From Entonaema liquescens (taxonomy: Eukaryota > Ascomycota > Sordariomycetes > Xylariales > Xylariaceae), in contig CADCSX010000007.1 in NCBI GenBank assembly GCA_902805475.1, positions 682,001-746,000 of the forward strand: 64,000 bases of DNA, read 5' to 3'. Below, piece after piece: positions 22,221 through 34,032 of the stretch. A program made the position numbers and the translations under genes. Every line of letters begins with the position of its first letter. Positions within the stretch are counted from its first letter, which is position 1. A model generated the notes under the pieces. The model ran no database searches. It saw only the letters and a program-made list of their open reading frames with translations, and was not told the origin of the DNA.

Positions 22221-23890
22221 TCAATGCGCGTGCGCAGTAAAGGCATTGCTGATTCCCAGCAGTGTCATGCCCAAGAACGCGAATAAAATGCTTAGATTCT
22301 GGCTGTGATTGAGGCTTAGACTCTCAACGAACAGCTGCAGGGCCACACTGGCCATGATACCGGCAGTAATGGCGAAAAGGCAGCCATACGCCACGGCGTC
22401 GGGCGTTATATTCGTATGCTTAGCCAATTTAAACCACAGCACTGCGATACTTGCCCCCAATGGTTGGCTCAGACCGCCTAGGACAGAAGCCCAGAGCATG
22501 GCGCGGAATCTGTTGTGTAACGCCATATAAAGTGGCAATGCAAGTGCAAACCCTTCGGAAATATTGTGCACGAAGAGTGCCAAGAACACGTTGAACCCGA
22601 GAGAAGGGTTCGCGTGGTTCGTTGCATAAGTGATAAAGCCTTCGGGAAATTTATGTAGAGCGATGGCAATAGAGGTCTGAAGGCCAATAGATAGAAAAGC
22701 GTTTTCGGCAACGTGATGATGATGTTGAGCTTCAATGTCTTCTGAAGTATCGGAATGGTGGTCATCTTCATGCCCGTGGGGAACATCGCGCGAATGCACG
22801 CGGCTCATCCTACACGTAGGACTTACTAGAGCTGAATCCTCGTGATCACTATCTTCGTCTACGGTATCGACGCAAGGTTCGGCAAGGCCTGCTGTGCCAG
22901 AACGGAGTAGAGTAGGCACTCGAGATAGGGGTGCAGCTCGGTTGCTGAGATGTTTGAAACATTCTTGACCACAAGGATCCGTGTATCCATAGCATGGACC
23001 AGCCTCATCACAATTCGATTTAGTATCTTTCACGAAGGACATTACTCGCTTCTGTAGCATCGAGGGTCGCCTGTCCGACGTTACCGCTCTGCTGCGAAGG
23101 CCGCGTAGGGCTGTGGGTGGGTGCGCATCGGTAGGGCTCTCCGTCTCCGCCCTCCTCAGTGGTCGGGCGTGATAGGTTTCGTTCGAGGTATCTGTTTGTA
23201 GAAGCGGCGTATTCTCATTGGCGTGTCCATTTTCGCTCACTGGAGGTTTTGGACCATCGATATGGGCGTGTGTGGAATGTTGACGTCTACTGATGCTTCG
23301 AGCATGGGAAGCATGTGAGGATAGCCTTCGGCTGAAGCCATTCTCATGGGAATGATGACTATCTAAAGCATGATCGTCGTGGCTATGGTCGCAGTCGACG
23401 ACATGCGAAGGTAAGAATTGGTGGAATAATCTCGATAGTATTTGGATACCCACGAATCCGCCTACAAAACAGGCCATCAGGACGAAGCCTGCCGTCTGAT
23501 CTGAATAACCTCCCTTCTTAAGGTAGTCCTTCGATTCGGGTAACATACTATACAACGACATGAACATCTAGAACGATATAGTATCAGTATTTTGCGTCTC
23601 AAAATCTGTAGTGCTAAGTCTTACCATTACGCCGAAGCTCAAGCTCAGCGAACAGGCGAGGAATGCGTTACTGTCCTGTATTCGGAAGTCCTTTTTACCA
23701 GGAAAGAGCCGTACGACTACATCGACGCAGATGATAGCGGATCCTATCACGCATGCTATAGCGACACAACAGGTTAGTTAGTATGTCAAAGATGGTCTCG
23801 CAGTATGTTTGGTGAAGGTTACACACCAACGCCGCTCACCAGGCACATGATCCAGCCCCTCGTGTCATTGTCTATCTCGGCGGCCTCCAT
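22221..23890 (-). CDS. ZRT3: ZIP-family zinc transporter, ZRT3-like (vacuolar)
   Basis: Exons 23890-23827, 23755-23625 and 23567-22221 encode 513 residues. Paired hydrophobic helices at the N-terminus (WIMCLVSGVACVIGSAIICV; AFLACSLSLSFGVMMFMSLY) lead to a large cytosolic or lumenal loop (about 115-355) with histidine clusters at about 124-139 and HHHH at 347-350. The C-terminal helices carry the ZIP metal-site motifs HKFPEG (370-375) and HNISEG (399-404), with GGLSQPLGA next. ZIP proteins move zinc toward the cytosol; the long His-rich loop and N-terminal arrangement are those of yeast Zrt3, which releases zinc from the vacuole. The start chosen is the ATG of MEAAEIDNDTRGW; both introns keep phase. 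Its substrate is inferred from the family. Confidence 0.88.
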
Positions 23891-26800
23891 TATGGACTAA
23901 GCCGAGATTGGATATTGCACTACGTCGTCACTTTTCGTTATGTAGTAACTCTTCCTCCCTCGAAGTTTAAAGAAGCACCTTAGATTAGTGGAACATGGGT
24001 TTGAGGGTGTTGTTGTGTGCGTCGTTGAAGCTGGTAGATCTAGACGTTTTCGGCAGTTTGACAATTCCCGATTTTAAGGTGGGAAAACTTTCTAATTTCA
24101 ACAAAGCTGAAAGAAGCAAGAACTCGGAGCGAAACTATACGGATTATATAGGAACGTGGAAGTGGATGAAGAAAGGGCAAAAATAAAAAGTAATGAATGA
24201 TAGTAACAATGGACTTTGTGAATGATGCGTTGGATAGAAAGTTCTACTTAGCTTGCGTACTTAAAGATGTCGATCCATGGAAGTGGCTACTTACCTACAC
24301 ATGTAACAATGCGGGTAGGGACGGAGGCTGCTTTTATGCCGCATCTGATTGGCTAAAACACCTATGATGATATGCCAAGCTTTGCCAAGATATGCGCTGA
24401 CGGGTACCTTGATGGCCAATCTTTGTTAGACCCTTAGTAATAAGGGAACTTCAGTTCCACATAAGCTTGGGGTTGGTCCTCAAGGTTATTCCTTTTTTTT
24501 CGAACACCCTTTCTAACTCGAGATGAGGCTCTAAAGCTGAAACTTGAGGCTCTTTCTTTTAAATTGTATATGGTCCCTTTTCAGAGCTTTGTATATATAC
24601 CCAGGTTGGCTCTTTTTTTCTTTGTAAAGTTATTGTGTTCCAAGGCGACAACAGTATTTTATCTTCACAGTCACCAGCCATTCTCATTCAACCTTGCGTA
24701 AAGCTTCGAAGAAGTCATGTTCACGATTTGTTTCACAGCCCCCACTCAAGGTAGGGGTTTGTACCGCATGTCAGGGCCCTGTCGCTCGGTCTGTGTAGAC
24801 TAATGTTGGTTCCCGTGGTGGACACCTGAGAGCTACCCTATGGATGATACCCTACCTCAACGTAGGGCTTTTAGGAAGGTTATCGATATTTTAGCGTATC
24901 AAACAATCAGATAAAGAATGAAGCCTCGCTGTTTTCTTTTTAATATATATATTTTTTAATTCACTAAAAACTTCTCCCCTGGGTATATCCCATCAAAACC
25001 ACATCTCATGTAAGTCTATCAACAACACTAAGCTCATCCTGAACGCAGTCAGACAGTCATGTCAGCGGCCACATAGCCATCATACGCGGACTTAGTCCGG
25101 ACTATCCAGTTGGGGTCGCCAACTTTTACTTTTCTCTTACCAGGTGACTAAGAAATAGTTCTTTATACGCGGCAGCTTAGCGATGTTTATTGGGTGGTTT
25201 GCCTCCAAGTTGAGGCTACGAAATATGGATACTCGGGTCACGACAGAATACTGAGGACCTTGACGGACCTACATGTGATGTGCGTGTTTCAAGCGGTGTA
25301 GTTCGCAAGTGTCCGACCTCCGGGGGACTCCAACCCGCCTAACGCCCGAGTTTAATGCGCCGTTTTCTTAATGCCGTACTAATATGTAGAAAGCAAACTT
25401 ACCTACCTAGTTACCTAGGTAGTTACCTAGACTTTGTGAAACTTACAGGAATGAGTTATTGGTATTGCCTGCTCTGGAGTTATTACAGAGGGGTACTCAC
25501 TTCTCTAGTAGGTTACCTACCAAGGTAATACTTGATTGTTTAAACCCTCTTCCGAGCGTGTAAAGAAGATTATCCCGGACTTTCTACTCGCGTGTTCTGA
25601 TTGCGAGTTTACTCATTTTAAAATAGGTACGTAACTATATTTGCCATGCACTTCTAGGATCTGATAACTATGCGTACATATAGTTTAGGTTATTAGATTC
25701 AGAAATCCCTCAATCAGGTAGTGAACGAAGAGATTTGTTAAACCCTGAATTCGGAGGCGTCAACGGCCTAACTACAATGTAGAGACCACTTACACAACAA
25801 ATCACGACCCCCAAAAATATACCAGTTTAGGAGCAGCACTTAAAAGCTTGAATAGTCTACCTCGAATGAGCGATATACTATAATTAGTACTCGATGGTAT
25901 CCTAGAGCTTTGTGTGGTTACATGAGAGCGATGGATCGATGTAAGCAACTAGGTACATAAGTAAGACATCCTAGCTCATCACGGCACTTTAGTAGATATA
26001 TATATTGGACACATGCGTCTACGTATCGTATAAGCCGCTTGCTTAATGTACCAAGGTGGTGATAATATAAATAAGACGTTATGCCACTGATTTCCCTACT
26101 CCTTCCCACTCCTCTACTCGAATAGTGCATGTCCACAGTTATTCTGAGATATGCTCAAATAATTCCGAAGTCGCTATGCACCCTTTTATATTCATCGCGG
26201 GTATCTAACGTCAACTAGTATTGTCGTTTTCTCGACCTCGTTCTTCCTAGCTTAGCAAGGCATCACATAGACGACCACGCGTTCTATCGACTCCTGAATT
26301 TCGATATCCACACGCGATTCGCTGGCACCGTATCCCAATACATACCACCAGCATCATTGAATTAAAATTATCAATGTCACACTCCTAAGGCAGTTGATGG
26401 GTCTTCGCATATTATGGATTCATGTATTCACCCATGGAAGGAAGCGGAGATATCTCGAGATCTCGCTTTCTGCGGTAAAATACTAATTAACCTAACTGTT
26501 CAAAGCAAAGGCTACGGGACCTCGTTCTCGCTTCCATCATGATCTAACCCTATTATGTAAGAAGGAAGATCTGCATGTCTGGCTATCTCCATTTGTTGAG
26601 AGATGGAGAAAATGTGGCTACGCGCAGTTGGTACAAGCCAAAGAGAAACGGGGCCAAATGCTGCCTTAAATATCCTGCGACAATGGGCTAGCAAAACAGC
26701 CTTGATAGCGGACATTCCCACTTGCCTTCCCTTCGGCTCATATTCCCCAACTAGGCTAAGATGATCTTCGGCAAGTAAAGAGACGGTAAGGCTGAAGACC

Positions 26801-27377
26801 AGTAATTCTCACAATATATTTCCTATAGCGGACGTAGCTGGTACTATAGTAAAAATATCAGACTACAGAAGGACCGTGCAAGGGAATTCGTTCAGGTTTA
26901 AAAGCCACTTATACGTCAGCTATTCTCAATAGTAGCGTGGATACATCCTAGCTTAGTCGATGCAACTGGGATTCAAGCATGCGACAGCTGAAGGAGATTG
27001 GACCTTCGCAAGGGGTCGTCATTCGTCAATAACCGTAGTAGCTTACGTGAAGAAATGCGGCACAGCGTGTTACTAACACTTAAGACCCTGCCAGCCCAGC
27101 TTCAGGATCTATACCCAAGTACCGTGCATGAGATTGAGGATCTAACGCACAACAGGATGGCTATTTGGCACACGTTTATAGTCCGAAGGGCGGGATACAA
27201 ATATATAAGGAAGCTGGCTCTCAAAGAAATCTTGGCCTCAGATAATTACTGTTGGCCTCTTTCATATCACCAATCGAGAGTCCGCTTGGCAACTTGGCAA
27301 CTCGATCTTCAGCCCTACGAGTTACTTCCGCCAAGAGTCTTCGCATCAACTGCTTGAGGCTCTAAAACGAATTCAAG
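23891..27377. other. Gene-free 3.5 kb
   Basis: No supported gene. Contains TATATATA-type runs (24941-24957), TACCTAGGTA-type palindromes near 25400-25430 and short non-ATG frames, the longest at 26998-27357 (+, 119 codons, TTG start, no recognisable motif). The segment next to 27377 should hold the promoter of the following gene. Confidence 0.55.
25412..25421. repeat. TACCTAGGTA palindrome within a TACCTA-repeat patch
   Basis: Part of a patch at about 25399-25430 where ACCTAC, TTACCTAG and GGTAG units alternate. Similar motifs recur near 3951, 25507, 43980, 45101, 55686 and 61906. Confidence 0.75.
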
Positions 27378-28711
27378 ATGGAATCATCCGAATTACCAGA
27401 AGTCCACGGAGAACCGACACAATGTGAGAAAGTTGGCGAGGCCATGCCCGATATTGCGGGTTACGGAGTGAGATCGCCACGCCCATTTCGAATTTCGAAT
27501 TTCGAATTTAGTCAATTCTAACGCTTTTCAACGCGTATAGGTCTTAATCGGTTTCAGCGTGCAAGCTCTCATCTCGCTAGTATTGTCTATTTGGGCCTTT
27601 TTCCTAACAAAATTCGGTCGGTTTGAAGTCCAAGGCGAGGAGGGAAGTCCGCAACATGCGAACGAGAAGAAGCGACTAGGATTCGTGTCTGAAATCTTAA
27701 TGGTCGGCAACGACTTGCAAATGATTACTGGTATGTTTCTCTTACCCTTTCTTCCCCTTCTTTACTTCTTAAGACAGGTTAGTTTTTGCTTACTATTGAT
27801 ACGAAGGAATTGCACTTATCGGTACGGCGCTCGCACACGGAAAAGAAATCGACTTATACCACCTGCACTTAGTTTACGATACCGTCAGTTTCGTCGGGTA
27901 AGAAACCCAACACTTAATTTTTCGCGAAGTCTTTAAGTGAATTCATTTACTTACAACATCTCGCACGTATAGTGTTTCTAACGCTGCAGCTATTGTCTGC
28001 TGGACCTTCATGAGAGCCAAATCACTTAAAGCACGATCTCACCATAAGATATTCCCGGCTTACTGGACCGGCCGCTTCCGTGTTTCATATGCCTTTGCCA
28101 TCTTGTTCCTAGGACTGACCATCTTTCTCGAAGTCCGATTAGACGAATGGTCGCTTACCGCTGAGGAGGCCGGCTTCTGTTATATAACAACAGGCCTCGC
28201 AGTACCGGGGGCTAGCCATCCAACAGCCGACAAAGCGTACGTAGCGATCACGGCCATATGGCTTTTGCTTGTCATGTTCGGTTCCTTGTTCGCCTCGGTG
28301 AAGTTCCGAAAGCCATTGCTGTTGCTCAGCGCGCTGCAATTTCCAGTCCACTTATACATGATGATCAAGCTTCGAATGGAAAACTACCCTTACCTCGAGG
28401 GTGAAAACGAGAACAGATGGGATTTCGGACAGACAACAGCGACCATATTACTCGCTGTCACTATTGTTCAACTGATCCACCAAGGCATCGAATACGTTAA
28501 GTTTGAGAGCGCTCTGAAGAAATACGGTCCCTCATACGCATTAGCTCAAAAGGATGAAGTTTCGGGACCGCCTTCCCTGATTGAGGAGGGCCTTAGGCAG
28601 TTCCAGGAAGCGAAACAGAATGCGAGCAGTGTCCGTCTTGAAAGAAGCGGCGAGACAATCCGTCACGAAGAGAGCCATGAGTTGATGGAGAACTCTGAAC
28701 GTAGGGCCTGA
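27378..28711 (+). CDS. Fungal multi-pass membrane protein of unknown function
   Basis: Exons 27378-27467, 27541-27730, 27807-27897 and 27973-28711 join in phase to 369 residues. The N-terminus MESSELPEVHGEPTQCEKVG is soluble; PDIAGYGVLIGFSVQALISL opens the first of about seven membrane segments, followed by a cytosolic stretch (GRFEVQGEEGSPQHANEKKR) and VSEILMVGNDLQMITGIALI. The order (PDIAGYG, then GND-x-QM-x-TG, then LYHLHLVYDTVSFVGVSN) is one I recall from a conserved but uncharacterised ascomycete family. The C-terminus (about 290-369) is charged and probably cytosolic. No enzyme motif is seen. The first intron contains three copies of ATTTCGA. The gene stands alone between long non-coding stretches. 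Confidence 0.75.
27485..27505. repeat. ATTTCGA heptamer, three tandem copies
   Basis: Three perfect 7-nt units within intron 1 of the membrane-protein gene. Confidence 0.9.
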
Positions 28712-29763
28712 GTTTGTTTTTTGACCGCGTTAGTGTAGAGATCATGATTGGTTTAAGGATGACTGGGGCGTTGCTTGTGTATGTTCGTGAACGAGGATGT
28801 AAATATTCGTTGGGGTTTGGGGAAGAGCCGCGGTAGCCTAGGGGGAAATGGCTAGATCGTCTTGTGTATACCCTTGGAGTTGTCCTATTTGGATACAGAG
28901 TTATAGATGATTACGGCGTAATCAGCACATGAATGAACACCTGTACTACCTAACGTATGAAAGTTATATGAAAGTTATTAGAAAGCAGAGCATCTTTATG
29001 TTCATTACCTCATCTAGACTTCTTGTCTCTTCGGTACCGTTCCGACGACAAATGTAACGTGCCTGGAATTTATAAGTCAAATCGATTATATTCGTTGAAT
29101 AGTATCATTTGATTTGCCAGCACGAGGATGGACATTAGGTATCTGAGATAGGGTGACGTCATGATTGGAAGTTGAATATCGAGAATCTATTGGTAGTATC
29201 GACATGCATACAACCGGATCTCATAAATCATAAAAGCGTCGCCGGTACTTGTGCTGTACATGTATACTGCCATGTGATAGAAGTAGATCCATCTGTGGTT
29301 TTAGGGCTGAAGGGGAAGCATGCTGGGCATGTAAGGTTGACAGGTGCATCGGGTGCCACGAGCAGCACGAGGAACGGTCCCCGTCTAAAATAAAACCATT
29401 GGTCTGTGCTCACCTCGGTACCTTACAGGAAAGAAGCCCGTTGTTAGCCAATCACTGCGCCCCACTGAGTTATATCGATAGGCGATAGGGGTCTCCCCCC
29501 CCACCTCGTTAACGCTAACCTCCAATCTCGAGGCTCAAAATCTTACAAAATTCCCAAAGATCTTGTCTGAGACATCTGCTGCACGCCTCACCACCACGCG
29601 GGCGCCTGCAACACACCCCTCGTGAGCCGCATATTGCTCACAACATCGCGCCTGACATCCGCACCGCCCGTTCGCCCTCTTTTCCGCACGTATTCCTCCC
29701 TTTCGTATAAAACTCGAAGAGTGCCAAACGGCTCCTAGAAGGGAGCTCACCTTTTTGCCCACC
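28712..29763. other. Intergenic, 1.05 kb
   Basis: 3' region of the membrane-protein gene and promoter of the NUC1 gene. A C8 run lies at about 29495-29502. No coding feature seen. Confidence 0.55.
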
Positions 29764-30825
29764 ATGTCAAAAACTACGTTAGCAGTCATCGCAGCGGCAA
29801 GCGCAGGAGCCGGCGCCGCTATAACAGCCACTATGTACTCGTTACAATCAAACCGCAGACCCGAAGCTAAGACTATATCCACAACGACGACAACCGTTTC
29901 CACCACACCCGCATCCGCACCGATCCCTATCCCAGCCAAGCAAATATTCACTCCCCCGAACCAGCACGCTGCGCAGACGGGCCTTTCGACTTCAGCCCCC
30001 GCGGCCCTGGGTCTTGGACCCGTCGACCCGTCCGGCCTCTTCGAGTATGGCTTCCCGGGCCCGGTGGCCGATATCGCGACGCGGCAAGCGCTGGTCTCGT
30101 CGTTCGACCGACGACTGCGTAATCCGCACTGGGTAGCCGAGCACATCACGCCAGCATCACTAGCGATTCGCGACGGCGACCGCAAACACAGCACATTCGT
30201 GGAGGACGAGGCCGTGCCCGAGAAGTTCCGCGCAAAGCTGAAGGATTACTTCCGCTCGGGCTACGACCGCGGCCACCAAGTCCCCGCGGCCGACGCTCGC
30301 TGGAGCCAATCCGCCATGGACGAGACCTTCTTCCTGACGAACATGTGCCCGCAGGTTGGCGAGGGCTTCAACCGGGACTACTGGGCGCACTTCGAGGACT
30401 TCTGCCGGGGACTGACGACGCGATATCCTAGCGTGCGTGTCGTGACAGGCCCGTTATACCTACCCAAGCGTGACCCGACAGATAACAAGTGGTACGTGCG
30501 ATACGAAGTCATCGGCAACCCGCCGAACGTCGCCGTCCCAACGCACTTCTACAAGGTGATATTCGCCGAGGACGGAGCTGTCGGCGGTAATGTGGCTATC
30601 GGCGCATTTGTATTACCAAATGCGCCCATCCCCAACGAGAAACCCCTAACCGACTTCGAAGTCCCCGTTGAGGCCGTCGAGCGCGCCAGCGGCCTCGAAT
30701 TCGCGACTAAGCTTCCCGCTCAGCGACGCAAGCGTCTCTGCACCGAAGCTACCTGTGCCCTCGTCATCAAGGACTACGCCAACCGACAGAAAGCATTTGC
30801 AAAGGGATCTTCTCCCAAGCGTTAG
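29764..30825 (+). CDS. NUC1: Mitochondrial nuclease NUC1 (DNA/RNA non-specific endonuclease, EndoG type)
   Basis: Single exon of 353 residues from the ATG in CCACCATGTCA (29764). An N-terminal hydrophobic stretch (TTLAVIAAASAGAGAAITAT, 4-23) is consistent with mitochondrial targeting and inner-membrane anchoring. The catalytic beta-beta-alpha-metal motif is clear: SGYDRGHQVPAADARWSQ, with DRGH at 168-171 (His 171 the general base), then NMCPQVGEGFNRDYWAHFED, whose Asn 203 would bind the metal. Length and layout match yeast Nuc1 and EndoG with a somewhat longer Ala/Pro/Thr-rich linker (about 35-85). The family cuts DNA and RNA with a divalent metal and acts in mitochondrial recombination and in cell death. 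It is convergent with PFS2. Confidence 0.93.
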   Translation: MSKTTLAVIAAASAGAGAAITATMYSLQSNRRPEAKTISTTTTTVSTTPASAPIPIPAKQIFTPPNQHAAQTGLSTSAPAALGLGPVDPSGLFEYGFPGPVADIATRQALVSSFDRRLRNPHWVAEHITPASLAIRDGDRKHSTFVEDEAVPEKFRAKLKDYFRSGYDRGHQVPAADARWSQSAMDETFFLTNMCPQVGEGFNRDYWAHFEDFCRGLTTRYPSVRVVTGPLYLPKRDPTDNKWYVRYEVIGNPPNVAVPTHFYKVIFAEDGAVGGNVAIGAFVLPNAPIPNEKPLTDFEVPVEAVERASGLEFATKLPAQRRKRLCTEATCALVIKDYANRQKAFAKGSSPKR

Positions 30826-31954
30826 GCGGCACAAACTGGGGTGAATATATTTGGTATTATCACGGTTCACGATACTCTCCCGCGAAACTTGCTCCTCTTT
30901 TTTTTTTTTTTTTTCGGATAAACGAGGCTTATGATGTACGTACGCAATGGAAAGACTTTACTTTACAACCCACGGTTGGGGACTAAGACGAGCTAGATAA
31001 GATTATAATATGTACATGTAACTTTATTGGGACACACACTTGGGTTCTTCCAGCATCGCATTTGCATTTTGCTCCCCCTTCTTTTTGGGATAGGGCGAGT
31101 TATGGCGTTTGAGGTTTGGTTTTATCTAATCCAATGGCATATTACTTTGCATACCTGCACCAACTTCACCGAAGAAACCAAGTACACAGATATACCTACT
31201 TCTATCGACATGGGGCAGACGTAGCACGTGGGGCTGTGTTGGATGGATGGATGGCATAGTATAGCATAACTTTGAATAGCATAACATTTTACATTTCAGT
31301 CGGATTTAAACCACATGTTATTATACTTCTGGGAATTTACATGATGCATTGTGAAAATACCATGCTCTTATTCTGGCACATAATGACATTGCCACATCTG
31401 ATAATCGAAAAGGTGTCACCAATAATTTAAATATACCAAAGATGATAACGGACATAAACATGTGTTATCGTGAAATTCATTGCCATTCATTTTTATAAAC
31501 TAAGCTACCTAGAATCTCTCCTTACAACGCCTTCAACGCCTGGGGTATCCGCCCTTCTGGCCAAAGGGCATCGTCCATGCTCATCGTACACGCTCTGCTC
31601 CCGAATTATGCAATAACGTTGTCAAATGTACATCATTAGTTCGGCATATCCACGAATTAAGAAGAAATTGCCTGTATTACCGACTCCGACCTCAGTCAAG
31701 TAGTTCCGATGTTTTCTAAACTAGGCGGGTTGAAAGCACAAGATTTCCATCGCTCTACAATATTTTGCAGGCACTTGGCTCCGCTCACTCTGCCGGAGAT
31801 GAGATTGCTCTTCCTCATCCTTGTTAAAGTGAGTTCTCCTGTATCAACTACTGAAATCCCTAGCCCACTCTTGTAGGGCGCCATAGATAACTCGACAGAG
31901 TGGGAACTATCGACGCGGGCCTGAATAAAATGTTCGGATAGAGTTCGAAGGATC
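30826..31954. other. Convergent 3' intergenic, 1.1 kb
   Basis: Lies between the 3' ends of NUC1 (+) and PFS2 (-), so only terminators and UTRs are expected. Contains a poly-T tract around 30898-30914. The minus-strand frame at 31696-32079 overlaps the PFS2 C-terminus out of frame and is not a gene. Confidence 0.6.
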
Positions 31955-34032
31955 CTAACGCACTCGAGTGTAATTCCCTTTCTTCTGTTCCATTCGTAGG
32001 CTTTCCTCTTGGCTAGGGAGGGGTGCTCTTCTCCGGCCGTTGCTGTCGGTAGCTTGCATATCAACGCCACCCTGCGCAAAAGGGGGAGGGGGAGGAAATC
32101 CGGGTGGTATTGGAAAGTTTGGAGGTGGGAATAAACCCGGTGGGAGCATGTTGGGAGGCGGCGGGGGAGGTAAGCCGGCTTTCTGCATCATTTCTGCTAT
32201 CTTGGCAAAGTCGGCCGGATTGTTGGGATCCAAACCGCCTGGGAGTGGCGGCGGAGCACCACCCGCGCCAGGGATGGGGAACGGCAGGGGTGGTGGTACT
32301 GTAGCTGGAGCAGGAATACCACCAACTCCAGGGATTTGAGGGGGCGGAGGAGGAATACCGTTAGCTGGTAAAGAGAGACCGGGAAGGCCTGGGAAAGCAG
32401 GTGCCGGCTGCCTAAGGGGCATCTTCTGATCTACCAACCCTTCCGCTTCATCTTCTAGCTCCTGTTCCTCTTCCTCTTGGCGTTGACGACGACCGCCGCG
32501 TCGATCCCAGGTACCCTGAGCTTCTGCGGCTGCCTCACCAATATGATATCTATCTTGGAAAATATCTGTCTCGCCAGGCCGAGCACGGGACCAGAACCGA
32601 GTAATACGATCATTCGAACCCGAGGCTAAGATATGGCCAAGAGGATGCCAGTCAAGGGACCAGATTGCAAAGTCATGAGCGTAAGGGACCTTGTGCGTTG
32701 GGTAAATGGACTGTGCAGGTGCAGTCAACGGGTCCGGACTCTCATAAACAGCCGTGCTGATGGCCTGTCCTGCCGGCGTGTTTGGCTCGTCGAGTATGTA
32801 GTGGAACAAAGACCCTTCACTCCCTCCGGTACTGAGCAAATTCGAGTGGATTGGATGCCAGGCAACGGTTGATATATCCTTCTCGTGGCCCCTAAGAAGA
32901 CAAATATCTCGCATCATTCGTATATCAAATATTCTTGCTGTTTGGTCTCGCGCTGACGTCGCAAGACACCAACCCATGACACGTTCGAATGATGTCTTTG
33001 TGATAGTGTTTTTATGGCCATGGAGCGTGGTAAGGCAGCGCTGAGTTCTAGGGTCCCAGAGCTTGACCAGATGGTCCTTTGACCCCGAAACAATCAGCCC
33101 TTTTGTAGGGTGCCAATCGCAGCTTTTGGCATCCCAGCCGTGGCCCTGTAATGTTGACTCAGCAACACCGCCAGCAAAATCAAAGATCTTGAGGGTGGAA
33201 TCATCGGATGCCGTAACAAATTTAGAGTCGTTGGGACTGAAAGCAAGATCTCGGATAGGATCGTGATGGCCTTGAATCACCTGTACGTTGTTGAAGTTAG
33301 GCTGCCAGTACTTAATAATACCATCATGATCAGCTGATATTAGCCAGTCGTCGCTATGCGAATAAGCTAAAGCTCGGATAGCAATATCGTGAGCTTGCAT
33401 GATGGTCTCAAAGTTAAACCCGGTGCCATTCCACAGCGTAAATTCGCCGCTGCTTGACGCAGTTAATAATCGACGACCTTCGGGAGTCCATCGCACAACA
33501 TTGACAGGGTGCTTAATCTTGTTCAGAGATGAATGAAGATGCTTTGTAGGGACAGAGTCGGCAGGATAAGTAACCCTTGCCAGGGGTGGGAGCATCTAGG
33601 TATGGTTTAGTTTATTTTACCGGTCTCACTTGCGGTGAACTTACGTCGACGATATAGCTGGCACTAGGTCGTTCAACCTCGCCTCTGAAGGCGCCTTTGA
33701 ATCGCGGCTCACGATTGCGCATCCAGTGGGCAATGGTAGAGCCATAATCGGTGACAGGGCCTATATCAAAACATTAATATAACAATGGACATATGGACAT
33801 ATATGAGAATAACCACCCAAGACTCATATAACGTGTCGAAAATCCAAATACAATGTTTATTTAAATTCAAAGACTATGGCCCAATATGAAAATTTCCAAC
33901 AAGAGTCATCAATGGCTCGAGGGGAAAGTGTAATGCATCAAGATACTTACGTCGACCTCTGGCTCTTACAAAGTTACCAGCTTCATGCCCTCCACCCGGC
34001 GCGCCATGATCGCCACGTGGATCGTATGCCAT
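31955..34032 (-). CDS. PFS2: Polyadenylation factor subunit 2 (PFS2/WDR33 homologue)
   Basis: Exons 34032-33951, 33760-33645 and 33595-31955 encode 612 residues. The N-terminus MAYDPRGDHGAPGGGHEAGN leads to RPVTDYGSTIAHWMRNREPR, a conserved block of Pfs2/WDR33 proteins. Six to seven WD40 repeats follow (about 95-400), beginning HPVNVVRWTPEGRRLLTASS and including the repeated GH...W...D spacing (LQGHGWDAKSCDWHPTKGLI; LHGHKNTITKTSF). After an acidic coiled region (EEEEQELEDEAEGL) comes a long proline/glycine-rich tail with PPPPPP runs (about 455-590) and the terminal PLPSQEESLRMEQKKGNYTR. Pfs2 scaffolds the cleavage and polyadenylation factor in the nucleus and recognises the poly(A) signal region. 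The length is in the filamentous-fungal range. Confidence 0.94.

Noticed and set aside
26998..27357. 119-codon open frame (+) just upstream of the membrane-protein gene
   Set aside because: It starts at a TTG without an upstream ATG, has no recognisable motif and lies in the promoter region of the next gene.
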